64,000 bases of DNA from Arcicella aurantiaca. Its GTDB lineage: Bacteria > Bacteroidota > Bacteroidia > Cytophagales > Spirosomataceae. The notes under the pieces were generated by a model. It saw nothing but the letters and a program-made list of their open reading frames with translations. It was not told the DNA's origin and searched no databases. Within the stretch, counting starts at the first letter, position 1; each line of letters opens with the position of its first letter. The stretch lies in assembly GCF_003148625.1 (NCBI RefSeq), contig NZ_QGGO01000018.1, positions 1 through 64,000 on the forward strand. Direction: 5' to 3'. A program made the position numbers and the translations under genes. Below are positions 40,455-49,900 of this stretch, one piece after another.

Positions 40455-40913
40455 CTAAACCATTTTCTTAAAAATCGCTTTCATTGATTTTTCTATCTTG
40501 GCATAATCTTCAATTGTCTTTGCAATATACACAAAAGCAATGTAAGCAGGAATCTGATTGGAGGGTTTTTGCATCAAAAGATGCTTATTGAGGCGGTATG
40601 CCTCACGAGTGCGGCGTTTTACCAAGTTTCTATCAACGGCGTGTTTGAATGAACGCTTAGAAACGGAGATTAGGATTTGGGGAGGCGTAGTCGTAAGTGG
40701 TAAATTTTCAAGAGTCGTAAGTTCTCCTGATTCAGTCACATTCAAGTCTTCGCTTATGACTTGTGACTTATCACTTAATATTTCGTGAATATAAGTAACA
40801 CGAAAAGGGTAGAGAAAAACCGATGGGTTTGTTTCTCTACCCTTTTTATCAAAGAGTTGTTCAATAACTTTTTTGGAATTGAGTCTTTCTGACTTTTTAA
40901 AAGTAAATTTCAC
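40455..40913 (-). CDS. rnpA: ribonuclease P protein component with an insert
   Basis: A 152-residue RnpA, against about 110-130 for the family. It binds RNase P RNA and helps process tRNA 5' ends. It starts at GTG 40913 with MKFTFKKSERLNSKKVIEQL, and the signature ILISVSKRSFKHAVDRNLVK followed by RRTREAYRLNKHLL is intact at residues about 80-114. Between the first strands (VTYIHE) and PPQILIS stand about 34 extra residues, 44-77, whose DNA (40683-40784) looks like an intergenic repeat. It lies downstream of rpmH in the usual order. Confidence 0.92.
   Translation of the reverse strand: MKFTFKKSERLNSKKVIEQLFDKKGRETNPSVFLYPFRVTYIHEILSDKSQVISEDLNVTESGELTTLENLPLTTTPPQILISVSKRSFKHAVDRNLVKRRTREAYRLNKHLLMQKPSNQIPAYIAFVYIAKTIEDYAKIEKSMKAIFKKMV
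40683..40784. repeat. intergenic-type repeat in frame within rnpA
   Basis: Minus strand AGTGATAAGTCACAAGTCAT followed by AAGCGAAGACTTG, then ACTTACGACTCTTG and CCACTTACGACTACG. AGTGATAAGTCACAAGTC-type strings are of the kind usually seen between genes. Here they encode residues 44-77 of RnpA. Confidence 0.65.
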
Positions 40914-40994
40914 GATATTCAGTTAATAGTTAAAATTTAATAAGTAATAATTGAACTAACTATTCTCTATTAAGAATCAACTATTCTCTAAAAT

Positions 40995-41150
40995 CTATTT
41001 ACCTCTTTTCTCGTCTGAAACTGTCAATTTATGTCTTCCTCTTGCACGACGAGCCGCTAATACACGACGACCGTTTGGAGTTGACATTCTCTCACGGAAA
41101 CCGTGCTTATTTTTTCTCTTTCTTACCGATGGTTGAAACGTTCTTTTCAT
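40995..41150 (-). CDS. rpmH: 50S ribosomal protein L34
   Basis: A 51-residue ribosomal protein: [20 protein letters not shown], then [20 protein letters not shown] and a short tail. Missing from length-filtered gene lists. It has a clear promoter and is followed by rnpA after 81 bases. Confidence 0.97.
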   Translation of the reverse strand: MKRTFQPSVRKRKNKHGFRERMSTPNGRRVLAARRARGRHKLTVSDEKRGK

Positions 41151-41194
41151 GACTATATCTTAATAAAAATCTTTGAGTTCTAAAAACAGGACTG

Positions 41195-41224
41195 CAAAGG
41201 TACTGAAGTTTTTTTTAATTGCAA
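41195..41224 (-). promoter_or_regulatory. rpmH-rnpA promoter
   Basis: TTG at 41224-41222, 19-base spacer, TACCTTTG at 41202-41195 on the minus strand, 45 bases before the rpmH ATG. Confidence 0.8.
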
Positions 41225-41378
41225 ATTGTTTTAAAAAAGTTTCTGGTTTTATATGATTGATTATGAGTAAATTGGATGCTCAATAATACCAAATACATAG
41301 TTGAGACGCTATGAAAATTGGATTTTTGTAGAATAAAAACATAATCTAAACGTAAGATTTTAAGTTAGTCAATACTAT

Positions 41379-42812
41379 ATGATAAAGTATAAAATTTCAT
41401 CTGAAAACCCACAAAGTCACTACCTAAATATTGAGATGGTGATTGATAATATTAGTGCAGAAACAATTGAGTTGCAGTTGCCTGCTTGGCGACCAGGGCG
41501 TTATGAATTACAACATTTCGCTAAAAATATTCAACGATTTGAAGTAGAATCTTCTCAAGAAAATGTACCTTTTTATAAGATAACAAAAGACAGATGGGTT
41601 TTGGAAGTTTCTGGATTACAGGAGGTTAATGTTAAATTTACTTATTTTGCAAATCTCCAAAATGCAGGAAGTTCCTTTGTAGATGAGTCGGTGATGTATG
41701 TGAATTTTGTCAATTGTTTACCTTATATTGAAGGACGAATGGAAGAGCCTTGTGAGGTGGAAGTCGTGCTGCCCGATGACTATAAAATTGCTTGTGGAAT
41801 GGCTCATGAGAATTTTGTTTTCTCACCCAAAGACTATCATCAATTGGTGGATTCGCCGATGCTTGCAAGTCCGTATTTGCAATGTCAAAAATATCAAGTT
41901 GAGGATGTTGATTTTTATGTTTGGTTTTTAGGAAATTATATTCCGAATTGGGAGAAATTATTATCAGATTTTCAGAAATTTTCCGAAAAACAAGTAAAAG
42001 TGATGGGCGATTTTCCCGAAAAAGACTATCATTTTATCAATTGGATTTTGCCAACTTCATTTTATCATGGCGTGGAACATCGTAATTCAACCATGATTGT
42101 ATTAGGGCCAGACTCGGAGGGCGATGGACTTTATACTGACCTTTTGGGTGTGTCTTCGCACGAGTTGTATCACGCTTGGAATATTTGTAAAATTCGTCCC
42201 GTTGAAATGATGCCTTATGATTTTACGAAGGAAAACTATTTTCCAACGGGTTTTGTGGCGGAAGGCGTTACGACTTATTACGGAGATTTATTCTTGGTAC
42301 AATCGGGTGTTTTTACGCAAGAACAATATTTTAAAGAATTAGAAACCGTCTTGAAACGTCATTTTGAGCAAGATGGGAAGGCGTTTCAGTCGTTGGTAGA
42401 ATCTTCGTTTGATTTGTGGTTGGATGGTTACGTGCAGGCTATTCCGCACCGCAGAGTTTCGATTTATCAGAAAGGGGCAGTTGTCGCTTTGGTTTTGGAT
42501 TTGATGATTCGCTTGCGTTTTGGACACCGAAAATCATTAGAAACCGTCATGCAAATTTTGTGGGAACGCTTCGGAAAAACGGCTGTTGGTTACTCATTAG
42601 AAGATTATCAGCGAGTTTGTGAAGAAGTGTACGGACGCTCATTATCAACCTATTTTGTGGATTGTATTCATGGAAATATTCCACTTGAAAGTATGGTTAA
42701 TGAGTTATTAGATGCTTTTGGTTTGCAGATGCAGTGGAATGAGGAAGGAAAGATTCATTTGGAAATAATGGAAGCAGAGAATGAGAATCTGAAATTGTGG
42801 TTAAATTTGTAG
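41379..42812 (+). CDS. M61 family metallopeptidase
   Basis: A 477-residue peptidase of the M61 (glycyl aminopeptidase) family. The zinc motif is SSHELYHAWNICKIRP at about residues 257-272, with the third ligand Glu in GFVAEGVTTYYGDLFLVQSG. The N-terminal beta domain has LQLPAWRPGRYELQHFAKNI. The PDZ domain that usually follows is largely absent, because the protein ends soon after the peptidase helical part. No signal peptide, so cytoplasmic. Confidence 0.92.
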   Translation: MIKYKISSENPQSHYLNIEMVIDNISAETIELQLPAWRPGRYELQHFAKNIQRFEVESSQENVPFYKITKDRWVLEVSGLQEVNVKFTYFANLQNAGSSFVDESVMYVNFVNCLPYIEGRMEEPCEVEVVLPDDYKIACGMAHENFVFSPKDYHQLVDSPMLASPYLQCQKYQVEDVDFYVWFLGNYIPNWEKLLSDFQKFSEKQVKVMGDFPEKDYHFINWILPTSFYHGVEHRNSTMIVLGPDSEGDGLYTDLLGVSSHELYHAWNICKIRPVEMMPYDFTKENYFPTGFVAEGVTTYYGDLFLVQSGVFTQEQYFKELETVLKRHFEQDGKAFQSLVESSFDLWLDGYVQAIPHRRVSIYQKGAVVALVLDLMIRLRFGHRKSLETVMQILWERFGKTAVGYSLEDYQRVCEEVYGRSLSTYFVDCIHGNIPLESMVNELLDAFGLQMQWNEEGKIHLEIMEAENENLKLWLNL

Positions 42813-42837
42813 AGAAATAAGCTAAACATTGGTTTTA

Positions 42838-42990
42838 AGGTTGAGCATCTTCGATGCTCCCTTTTCAAAATTTTACTTTTTCTACAAAGGTTATACTTCT
42901 CCGAAGTAATTACCAACTATGCTACTTCGGAGAAGTAAAACCTTTGTAGAAACTAATAATTTCCTACGGTGAGGGCTTCGGAGAAGCCAA
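42838..42990. repeat. cluster of hairpins in a gene-poor gap
   Basis: Three palindromes follow the M61 gene: GAGCATCTTCGATGCTC at 42843-42859, a 74-base nested hairpin at 42879-42952 with arms TTTCTACAAAGGTTATACTT and CTCCGAAGTA, and GGCTTCGGAGAAGCC at 42977-42991. The middle and right ones share CTTCGGAGAAG. The rest of the gap (42813-43203) holds a short gene fragment. Confidence 0.7.
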
Positions 42991-43070
42991 ACCTTAAATT
43001 TTGATACAGAATTTAGCTCGAAATGAAAAGAAGCTCCAACGAATTTTGATAAGATAGAAACAAGGAATAA

Positions 43071-43178
43071 AACAGAAATAAGCCTTCAAAATCTGAATAT
43101 TTCATCACAGAAAAGAGAGAGTATTTTGGGGGCTATGATGGCGTAGATTTGAATCATTTGCTTGCATATTTCAAGTAA
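43071..43178 (+). pseudogene. short C-terminal gene fragment upstream of the immunity-like gene
   Basis: Start-less frame ending TAA 43176-43178, reading SEYFITEKREYFGGYDGVDL followed by NHLLAYFK. It resembles a real protein end and ends 25 bases before the next gene, as expected for the end of a toxin that was lost next to its immunity gene. This is a guess from position only. Confidence 0.3.
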
Positions 43179-43203
43179 CCGCAATTGAGAAATAAATATA
43201 GTA

Positions 43204-43860
43204 ATGGAGAATACTACTTTTGAATTACGAGAAATTATAGATAGTCATCACGGAATGGTTTGGGAATTACCAATGACACAAGACTTAGGGTTTGCTTATG
43301 TACAAACTATTTCAATGTCATCTTTTAGTCAGTTGGGAACATTAGTCAAAATTCTAAATTATCGTTCTAATGAACCATTTAAAGGAAAAAGTATAGATTT
43401 TTTCAAGCAATTTGACTTTTTAACCAGTCCAATTTTAGGGATAAATCCACCATCACAGAGAGGAGATAATAAGTGGAAAAAGATAGGATATTTACCTTTG
43501 TTAGAAGAAGATTTGATTAGTCCAGAATTTAAATCAGAATTTATAAAGATTGAAGGTAAAAATCCAAATGAATTTACTTGGTATGTTTTTTATGGAATTT
43601 CAGCTTCCAATACATTAGAAGAACAATTCACCTACGAACAAGTTAAACATCTAAGTTTTTTTGGCTTTACCAACTTACGATTTATGCGACATAGAATAAC
43701 TATGGAATGGATGAAATATTTAGATATGAATTATGATAATTATGAAACAATAGATTCTCCATCGTATATAAATATTGAAGACCAAAAGTATTTTGTAAAG
43801 TGTGGTGTAAACTATTCTGAGGTAGATAAATCAATAAGAGGTAGAGCAATTCGAGTATGA
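43204..43860 (+). CDS. Imm26-like immunity protein
   Basis: A 218-residue protein. The opening HHGMVWELPMTQDLGFAYVQ followed by a strand-rich half resembles the Imm26 immunity family of polymorphic toxin systems (G-x-V/I-x-x-L/I-P then GFAYVQ). The C-terminal third is less clear. No toxin is next to it except a possible fragment upstream. Low codon bias and high AT content agree with an accessory gene. Confidence 0.5.
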   Translation: MENTTFELREIIDSHHGMVWELPMTQDLGFAYVQTISMSSFSQLGTLVKILNYRSNEPFKGKSIDFFKQFDFLTSPILGINPPSQRGDNKWKKIGYLPLLEEDLISPEFKSEFIKIEGKNPNEFTWYVFYGISASNTLEEQFTYEQVKHLSFFGFTNLRFMRHRITMEWMKYLDMNYDNYETIDSPSYINIEDQKYFVKCGVNYSEVDKSIRGRAIRV

Positions 43861-43920
43861 TATTTTCTTCAATTCAATGAATGAAGACATCATAAAAAGA
43901 GTACCAATTTTAAAACATAA

Positions 43921-45102
43921 ATGAAAGAAAAAATAAAACAATTAGCCCACGCCCATGCAGGTGAATTTGTGGCTAACCGCAGACATTTACATCAAAATCC
44001 TGAGTTGTCGTATCAGGAATATAATACGCAGAAATACGTTGCAGAACGCCTGAAAGAAATTGGTATTACGCCAACGTCAATCGCCAATACTGGTTTGGTG
44101 GCTACCATTGAAGGGAGAAATCCATCTTCAAAAGTGGTGGCATTACGTGCAGACATGGACGCTTTGCCAATTGTGGAGGCAAACGATGTTTCGTATAAAT
44201 CTCTAAATGAGGGAGTTATGCACGCTTGTGGGCATGATGTTCACACGGCTTCGTTGTTGGGTGTTTCTAAGATTTTACATAACTTACGCAACGAATTTGA
44301 AGGAACGGTAAAATTGGTTTTCCAACCTGCCGAAGAAAAAGCCCCTGGTGGTGCCTCAGTAATGATTGCGGAAGGTGCTTTGTTGAACCCAACGCCTCAT
44401 AAAATGTTAGGTCAGCACGTGGCTCCGAATATTCCCGTGGGTAAAATTGGTTTCCGTGAGGGAATGTATATGGCAAGTGCCGACGAATTGTATTTTACCG
44501 TAAAAGGTAAGGGCGGACACGGTGCCATGCCCGAATTAGGCATCGACCCTGTGTTAATTACTTCGCACATCATTGTGGCTTTACAGCAAATTATCAGTCG
44601 TAATCGTAACCCACGTTATCCGTCGGTATTGACTTTCGGAAAGGTAATTGCAAATGGTGCAACCAACGTAATTCCCAATGAAGTTTATGTAGAAGGGACT
44701 TTCCGTGCGATGGACGAAGAATGGCGTGCCGATGCTTTGGGACGCATCAAGAAAATGGCAGAAGGCATTGCCGAATCAATGGGAGGTACTTGTGAAGTTT
44801 TTATTCAGAAGGGTTATCCATTCTTGAAAAATGAACCAGAATTGACTCGCAGAATGAAAAATGCAGCCGTTGATTTTATGGGTCAGGAAAATGTGATTGA
44901 TTTGGATATTTGGCTCGCTGCCGAAGATTTTGCCTATTATACACACCACGTTGATTCATGTTTTTATCGTCTCGGAACACGTAATGAAGAAAGAGGGATT
45001 ATCTCAGGCGTGCATACCCCAACGTTTGATATTGACGAAAGTGCTTTGGAAATCGGAGCGGGATTGATGTCTTGGTTGGCAGTTAGTGAGTTGAAAATGT
45101 AG
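43921..45102 (+). CDS. M20 family amidohydrolase / N-acyl amino acid deacylase
   Basis: A 393-residue metallohydrolase, cytoplasmic. Metal ligands are in ALRADMDALPIVE (Asp), HACGHDVHTASLL (His), PAEEKAPGGASVM (Glu) and near the C-terminus SGVHTPTFDIDE. KGKGGHGAMPELGIDPV marks the dimerisation domain of M20D (HipO-type) enzymes, which deacylate N-acyl amino acids or hippurate. Its TAG stop is in a GTAG repeat head. Confidence 0.93.
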   Translation: MKEKIKQLAHAHAGEFVANRRHLHQNPELSYQEYNTQKYVAERLKEIGITPTSIANTGLVATIEGRNPSSKVVALRADMDALPIVEANDVSYKSLNEGVMHACGHDVHTASLLGVSKILHNLRNEFEGTVKLVFQPAEEKAPGGASVMIAEGALLNPTPHKMLGQHVAPNIPVGKIGFREGMYMASADELYFTVKGKGGHGAMPELGIDPVLITSHIIVALQQIISRNRNPRYPSVLTFGKVIANGATNVIPNEVYVEGTFRAMDEEWRADALGRIKKMAEGIAESMGGTCEVFIQKGYPFLKNEPELTRRMKNAAVDFMGQENVIDLDIWLAAEDFAYYTHHVDSCFYRLGTRNEERGIISGVHTPTFDIDESALEIGAGLMSWLAVSELKM

Positions 45103-45167
45103 TACGGACAGCCTTGTCCGTTGTGATAAAATAAATTACCCTCTACGGACAAGGCTGTCCGTGTTAC
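45099..45167. repeat. REP-like inverted pair, ACGGACAGCCTTGTCCGT type
   Basis: GTAGTACGGACAGCCTTGTC followed by CG on the plus strand, and its partner CGGACAAGGCTGTCCG ending GTGTTAC. The TAG in the GTAG head is the stop codon of the M20 gene (45100-45102). Confidence 0.85.
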
Positions 45168-45172
45168 AAAAT

Positions 45173-45571
45173 ATGAAAAGAATATTTACCTTCTTGCTTT
45201 TGACATTTATGATAAGTTGTAAATCTGTTCCAGAAAATCAACAAATTACCGTTGCTTCGGGCGGTGGTTTTACAGGCGTTTGGCATGAATACACACTTAA
45301 ACCCGACGGACAAATTCTCCATAAAGCCAGCAATGTGGATTCGGTGGAGGTGGTAAAAACACTTTCAAAATCGAAAACGAAGAAGTTTTTCAAGGAAATA
45401 GAAGCCTTGAAATTGGACGAAAAGAAAATGGACGAAGCTGGAAATATGTCGTATTACGTACAGTTTTCAGAACGTAAAAAGTTTAGCCACAAAGTACAAT
45501 GGGCAGACAAAACCATGCCTGCCGACTCAGTAAAGACCTTTTATAATACTTTTATGGAGTTGTTGAAGTAG
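45173..45571 (+). CDS. lipoprotein of unknown function, 132 aa
   Basis: Starting at ATG 45173 (MKRIFTFLLLTFMISCKSVP) gives a lipobox with Cys at residue 16, so an outer-membrane lipoprotein is likely. The mature part is beta-rich: TVASGGGFTGVWHEYTLKPD, then FKKIEALK-type helices. Four upstream codons belong to the REP element. Function unknown. Confidence 0.7.
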   Translation: MKRIFTFLLLTFMISCKSVPENQQITVASGGGFTGVWHEYTLKPDGQILHKASNVDSVEVVKTLSKSKTKKFFKEIEALKLDEKKMDEAGNMSYYVQFSERKKFSHKVQWADKTMPADSVKTFYNTFMELLK

Positions 45572-45579
45572 GTTTCGTT

Positions 45580-45678
45580 TGAGCATGAACGCTCAAGGTG
45601 ATTCAAGTCTTGAGACTTGAACCAGTACAAATGCTGTTAAGATTCGAGAATTACCAACTTTTAAAAAGTTGGTAATTC
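45580..45678. repeat. three hairpins after the lipoprotein gene
   Basis: TTGAGCATGAACGCTCAA, TTCAAGTCTTGAGACTTGAA and, at 45648-45678, GAATTACCAACTTTTAAAAA followed by GTTGGTAATTC, which may terminate transcription. Confidence 0.7.
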
Positions 45679-45699
45679 TTTAACCCTATTTAAAACTTT

Positions 45700-46575
45700 A
45701 TGGAAAACTCTACGGAAGAAAATCTTGACCAAAAGAAAAAGGAACTTGAAATAGTTAAGTTAGAGAGGGAAATCACTAAACTTGAATGTGAGGGGACTGA
45801 ACTAAAATGGCGAAAATATAGTAATTGGGGACCTGCAATAATAGCAATTTTTTCTGTTGCAATTGTTGGGTTCAATGGATACTTAACAGACTCAAAATCA
45901 AAATTAGTTGCTGAAGAAACCAAGAATCAGCAAGTTAAGAATGACAAATCAAGAGATATTTTTCGCAGAGACAGCTTAATTCTAATAGCACAAAAGAATA
46001 AAATTCAGAGGCAACTTGATAGTTTAGGGCAAAAGTTTATTGATGACAAACAAAAATTTGATAAAGAAAGAGCAAAATATGGTTATGTAATTTCGAAAAA
46101 AGAAATTGAAATAGGGGCGTTAAAAAATGAGAAAACGCTACTTTCTTCTGAAATTTCAAAAGTTGAAAACTGTTTTCCAAAAGCAAAAGAGTTTTTGTTA
46201 GAATATTGTGTAAAAACTAATGTAAAAGGGTTATCGTATGATTCTCTTATTAATCAAATAACTCCACCCCCATATAAAACAAGATTTAATAGACCATTAG
46301 AAGAAATTGCAAAATTAGATATTTCAAAAATGAATTACAGTGAATTTTTGCAAAGAACAGCCAATTTTAAACTTAGAGATGATACTTTTAAAGTAAATGC
46401 AGTTTCAGAAGACGGTTCCATTAATATTGTTGTATATGCTATTAGGGGTAATTTAACAGTAAGGCAAGCTCCACAAATGATAGCTAATATTAAATCTAAA
46501 TTTGAATGTTACAAGGATTTAAGCATAAGCCAGAAATTGAAATTATTAAATGAAGTTATTGTAAGAAAAAATTAA
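45700..46575 (+). CDS. coiled-coil protein with one membrane helix, 291 aa
   Basis: The N-terminus is a charged coiled coil (KKKELEIVKLEREITKLECE, residues 10-30), then a single membrane span near residues 45-65 (WGPAIIAIFSVAIVGFNGYL), then more coiled coil (LAEKNKIQRQLDSL-like) and a C-terminal globular part with a Cys (FECYKDLSISQKLKLLNEVI). Family not recognised. Similar architectures occur in accessory genes near phage defence islands. Confidence 0.65.
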   Translation: MENSTEENLDQKKKELEIVKLEREITKLECEGTELKWRKYSNWGPAIIAIFSVAIVGFNGYLTDSKSKLVAEETKNQQVKNDKSRDIFRRDSLILIAQKNKIQRQLDSLGQKFIDDKQKFDKERAKYGYVISKKEIEIGALKNEKTLLSSEISKVENCFPKAKEFLLEYCVKTNVKGLSYDSLINQITPPPYKTRFNRPLEEIAKLDISKMNYSEFLQRTANFKLRDDTFKVNAVSEDGSINIVVYAIRGNLTVRQAPQMIANIKSKFECYKDLSISQKLKLLNEVIVRKN

Positions 46576-46602
46576 CCATCCAATAACCAACTCGCCACGC
46601 CC

Positions 46603-46755
46603 AAAGACAATTTCTCAGCCCAAGCACATTTATACGCAAAATTTCGTTCGAAATACCCAAAAGCATTGTACGAATTTGTGTTAGATAAAGTTGAAAATAA
46701 AAATCTTGCTTGGGATTGTGCTACGGGAAATGTAAAGTGTTCAGAAATATATTAA
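46603..46755 (+). pseudogene. N-terminal fragment of a SAM methyltransferase gene
   Basis: A 50-codon frame ending in TAA at 46753 encodes KDNFSAQAHLYAKFRSKYPK followed by ALYEFVLDKVENKNLAWDCA and TGN. In class I methyltransferases of this group the phrase runs DCGTGNGQ; here it runs straight into unrelated sequence, so the gene has lost most of its catalytic domain. Confidence 0.6.
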
Positions 46756-46885
46756 AATCCACGACCGAAATCCTGTTAGCCAGTTTATTATTGACCTAAA
46801 AGCTAATAATGAACACCATGAAAAACTAAAAATTTGCTTTCCGATTTTCCTGAAAATGGGACGAGTAAATACCTTGAAAAAATAA
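46736..46885 (+). pseudogene. second gene fragment behind the methyltransferase remnant
   Basis: A start-less frame ends TAA 46883-46885 and reads RNPVSQFIIDLKANNEHHEK followed by LKICFPIFLKMG. It has coding character but no start, and is not in frame with the methyltransferase remnant. I cannot name its family. Confidence 0.35.
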
Positions 46886-46933
46886 TCGCAACTAATTGAA
46901 AGTGAACTTACAAGTCGCTTTTAGCTTACTATT

Positions 46934-49900
46934 ATGAAAAAACTATTCCTTCTTGCAATTACCGTTATTTGTGGAAACACAGTGATGGCTCAAAACAAGT
47001 TCAAAACCATTAAAAGGTCTAACGTTGAGGTTGAAAATTCTTCAAAATCTGCGATAGAAGTCATTGATAATTCTGCTCAGGGAAAAACCATTTCTCGTCA
47101 GATGTATTTGTCAAAACCAACCGACAGCCAAACGTATTTGAATTTAATCGCTAAAAAATCTGGCGTAAGAGTTATTACCGATGAAAACGGTATGCCCTCG
47201 ATGATTGAAGGTGTGCCTACCAATCTGAAAACCAGCACTACTCGAAATAGCAGAATGAGTGCCGTAGCTGCCGCAGCTTACAACTATTTAGATGCAGTAA
47301 AGCCACTTTTAAAATTGGCAAGTCCCGACGATGAACTAAATATCCTCAAAAGTGAAGAAGACGAAGTGGATATTACTCACGTGCGTATGCAACAAATGTA
47401 CAAGGGCGTGCCTGTGTATGGTGGCGAGATGATTTTACACCAAAAATCAGGAGAAGGCGTGTCTTTGCTAAATGGGCATATTTATCCAACACCAACTTTG
47501 GAAGACGTAACGCCTGCATTAACGGCTGAAAATGTTGGAACAATCGCTTTGAGCGACGTTGGTAAAGTTTCTATCGTAAAAACAATGACGGCTACCGAGC
47601 GAGTAATGTTGAAATACGAAAAACCTAAAACTGACCTTGTTATTTATCACCAAAACGAAAAAGCTGATGCTGAACGTTTGGCGTATCAGGTTGTGGTTCG
47701 TCCCAATTTCTTGGAACGTTGGGTGTATGTAATTGACGCAAAATCTGGGGAAATTTTAGATAAATACAATCATACCTGCACACTTGATGGCGTTGCAAAA
47801 GCTACTGCAACCGACCTAAATGGACTTAGCAGAAGTATCAATACGTATCAGTCGGGAAATACCTATAATTTGATTGATGCAACAAAATCAATGTTTAAGG
47901 GCGGAACGGTAAAAGCAGATGACCCACAAGGAGTGATTTGGACAATTGATGCGACAAATTCTAAAGTAAATGAAGATTTGACGGTTAGACAAATTTCTTC
48001 AACTAATAATACATGGAGTAATGCCAATGGGGTTTCGGCACACTTTAATGCGGGAAAGGCGTATGATTATTACACACAATATCATGGAAGACTTTCTTTA
48101 AATGGTAAAGGTGGAACAATTGTTTCTATCATTAACATTACTGATGAAAATGGAAAAGGTTTTGACAATGCTTTCTGGAATGGTGAATACATGGGATATG
48201 GTAGCGGAGGAACGTACTTTAAACCCTTAGCAGGTGGTTTGGACGTAGCAGGTCACGAAATGACACATGGTGTGGTTGAAAACACGGCTAACTTAGACTA
48301 TAACGGACAATCAGGAGCGATTAACGAATCAATGGCTGACTGTTTCGGGGCAATGGTGGAACGTAAAACAGGAGCAGATTTATGGCGTTTGGGTGAAGAC
48401 GTAATGAAAGGAAGTTATTACCCAACAGGAGCGTTGAGAGATTTATCTAATCCAAATAATGGAGGGAAAAATCTAAATGACGATGGTTATCAACCCGCTA
48501 ATATGAGCCAATATTATACAGGTTCGCAAGATAATTATGGCGTGCATATCAACTCTGGAATTCCTAATAACGCATTTTATCGTTTTGCTACGGCAAGTGG
48601 AATGACCAAAGAAAAAGCCGAAATTGTGTATTATCGTGCTTTAACAATTTACTTAACTCGTACTTCTAAATTCCTTGACCTTCGTCGTGCTGTTATTCAA
48701 TCAGCCACAGATTTGAAATCAAAAGGAATTACAGATTCTGATATTGCTGCCGCAAAAGCCGCTTTTGAAGCCGTAGGAGTTACTGACCCGAATGCTCCAA
48801 ACCCTTCAACAACGCCAGCGACAACGCCAACCACAACACCCAAAGCCGATGTTCCAGTAAATACAGGTACAGAAGGTTTATTGACTTATGACCCCGTTGC
48901 TAAAAAACTTTATCGTTCAAGTGTAAAAGGTGAAGCTGAACAAACGAGCTTTGTTGAATTGGCAACCAATGTGGTGATTGACCATAAACCGTCTGTGCCA
49001 GATGATGGTTCTTATGCGTATTTCGTAGCAGGAGATGGCTTTATTAAAAGAGTAAATTTAGCGGGAAGTCCAAAAGTAGAAAATGTTTCATCTTCTGGTG
49101 TTTGGAGAAACGTGTCAGTATCGAAAGATGGTAAAAAATTAGCGGCTTTAAGAACGTTAGGAAAAACCGTTGCTGCAACAGACAAACAAATTACGGTGTT
49201 TGATTTAGTGGGAAATAAAAGTGTTGCCTTTACGCTTTATAATCCTACTTATACGCAAGGTGTAAACACAGGACAAGTACAAAATGCAGATGCTTTAGAA
49301 TGGGATTATCAGAGTGAAAACATTGTATATGATGCCTATAACATCATTAAAAGTGCCACAGGAACAGAATCTGATTATTGGGACGTAGGTTTTATCAATG
49401 TATGGAGTACCGCAAAAAATACCTTCGGAACTGGAAGTATTAGTAAATTATTTACCAGTTTGGAACAAGGAGAAAACATCGGTAATCCATCATTTTCAAA
49501 AACCTCAACAAACATTATTGCCTTCGATTATTTCATCCAAACAGATGATATTTATTACGTAATTGGAGTAAACACAGAGCGTACCGACGGTCTGGACTTT
49601 ATCTATGAAAATAATACGCTTGGTTATCCAGAATATTCAAGAACGGACGAATTGGTACTTTATAATTGGGAGGATTCTAAAAAAGTGTTGAATACTTACC
49701 AAATTACAATGGATAAAAGTCGTATTAAAAGTGTGAAAAATTCAGAGAAATATTTAGTTGGAAATTCCGCTTATGCCGTTTGGTACACCGTCGGAACACG
49801 TGCTTTACCGACTAAAACAACTCAAACAATTAGTCTGTCTAAAACGCCTGATAAAAACCTGACTGACCCAGCTTTTGACGTAACTGCAACGGCAAGTTCT

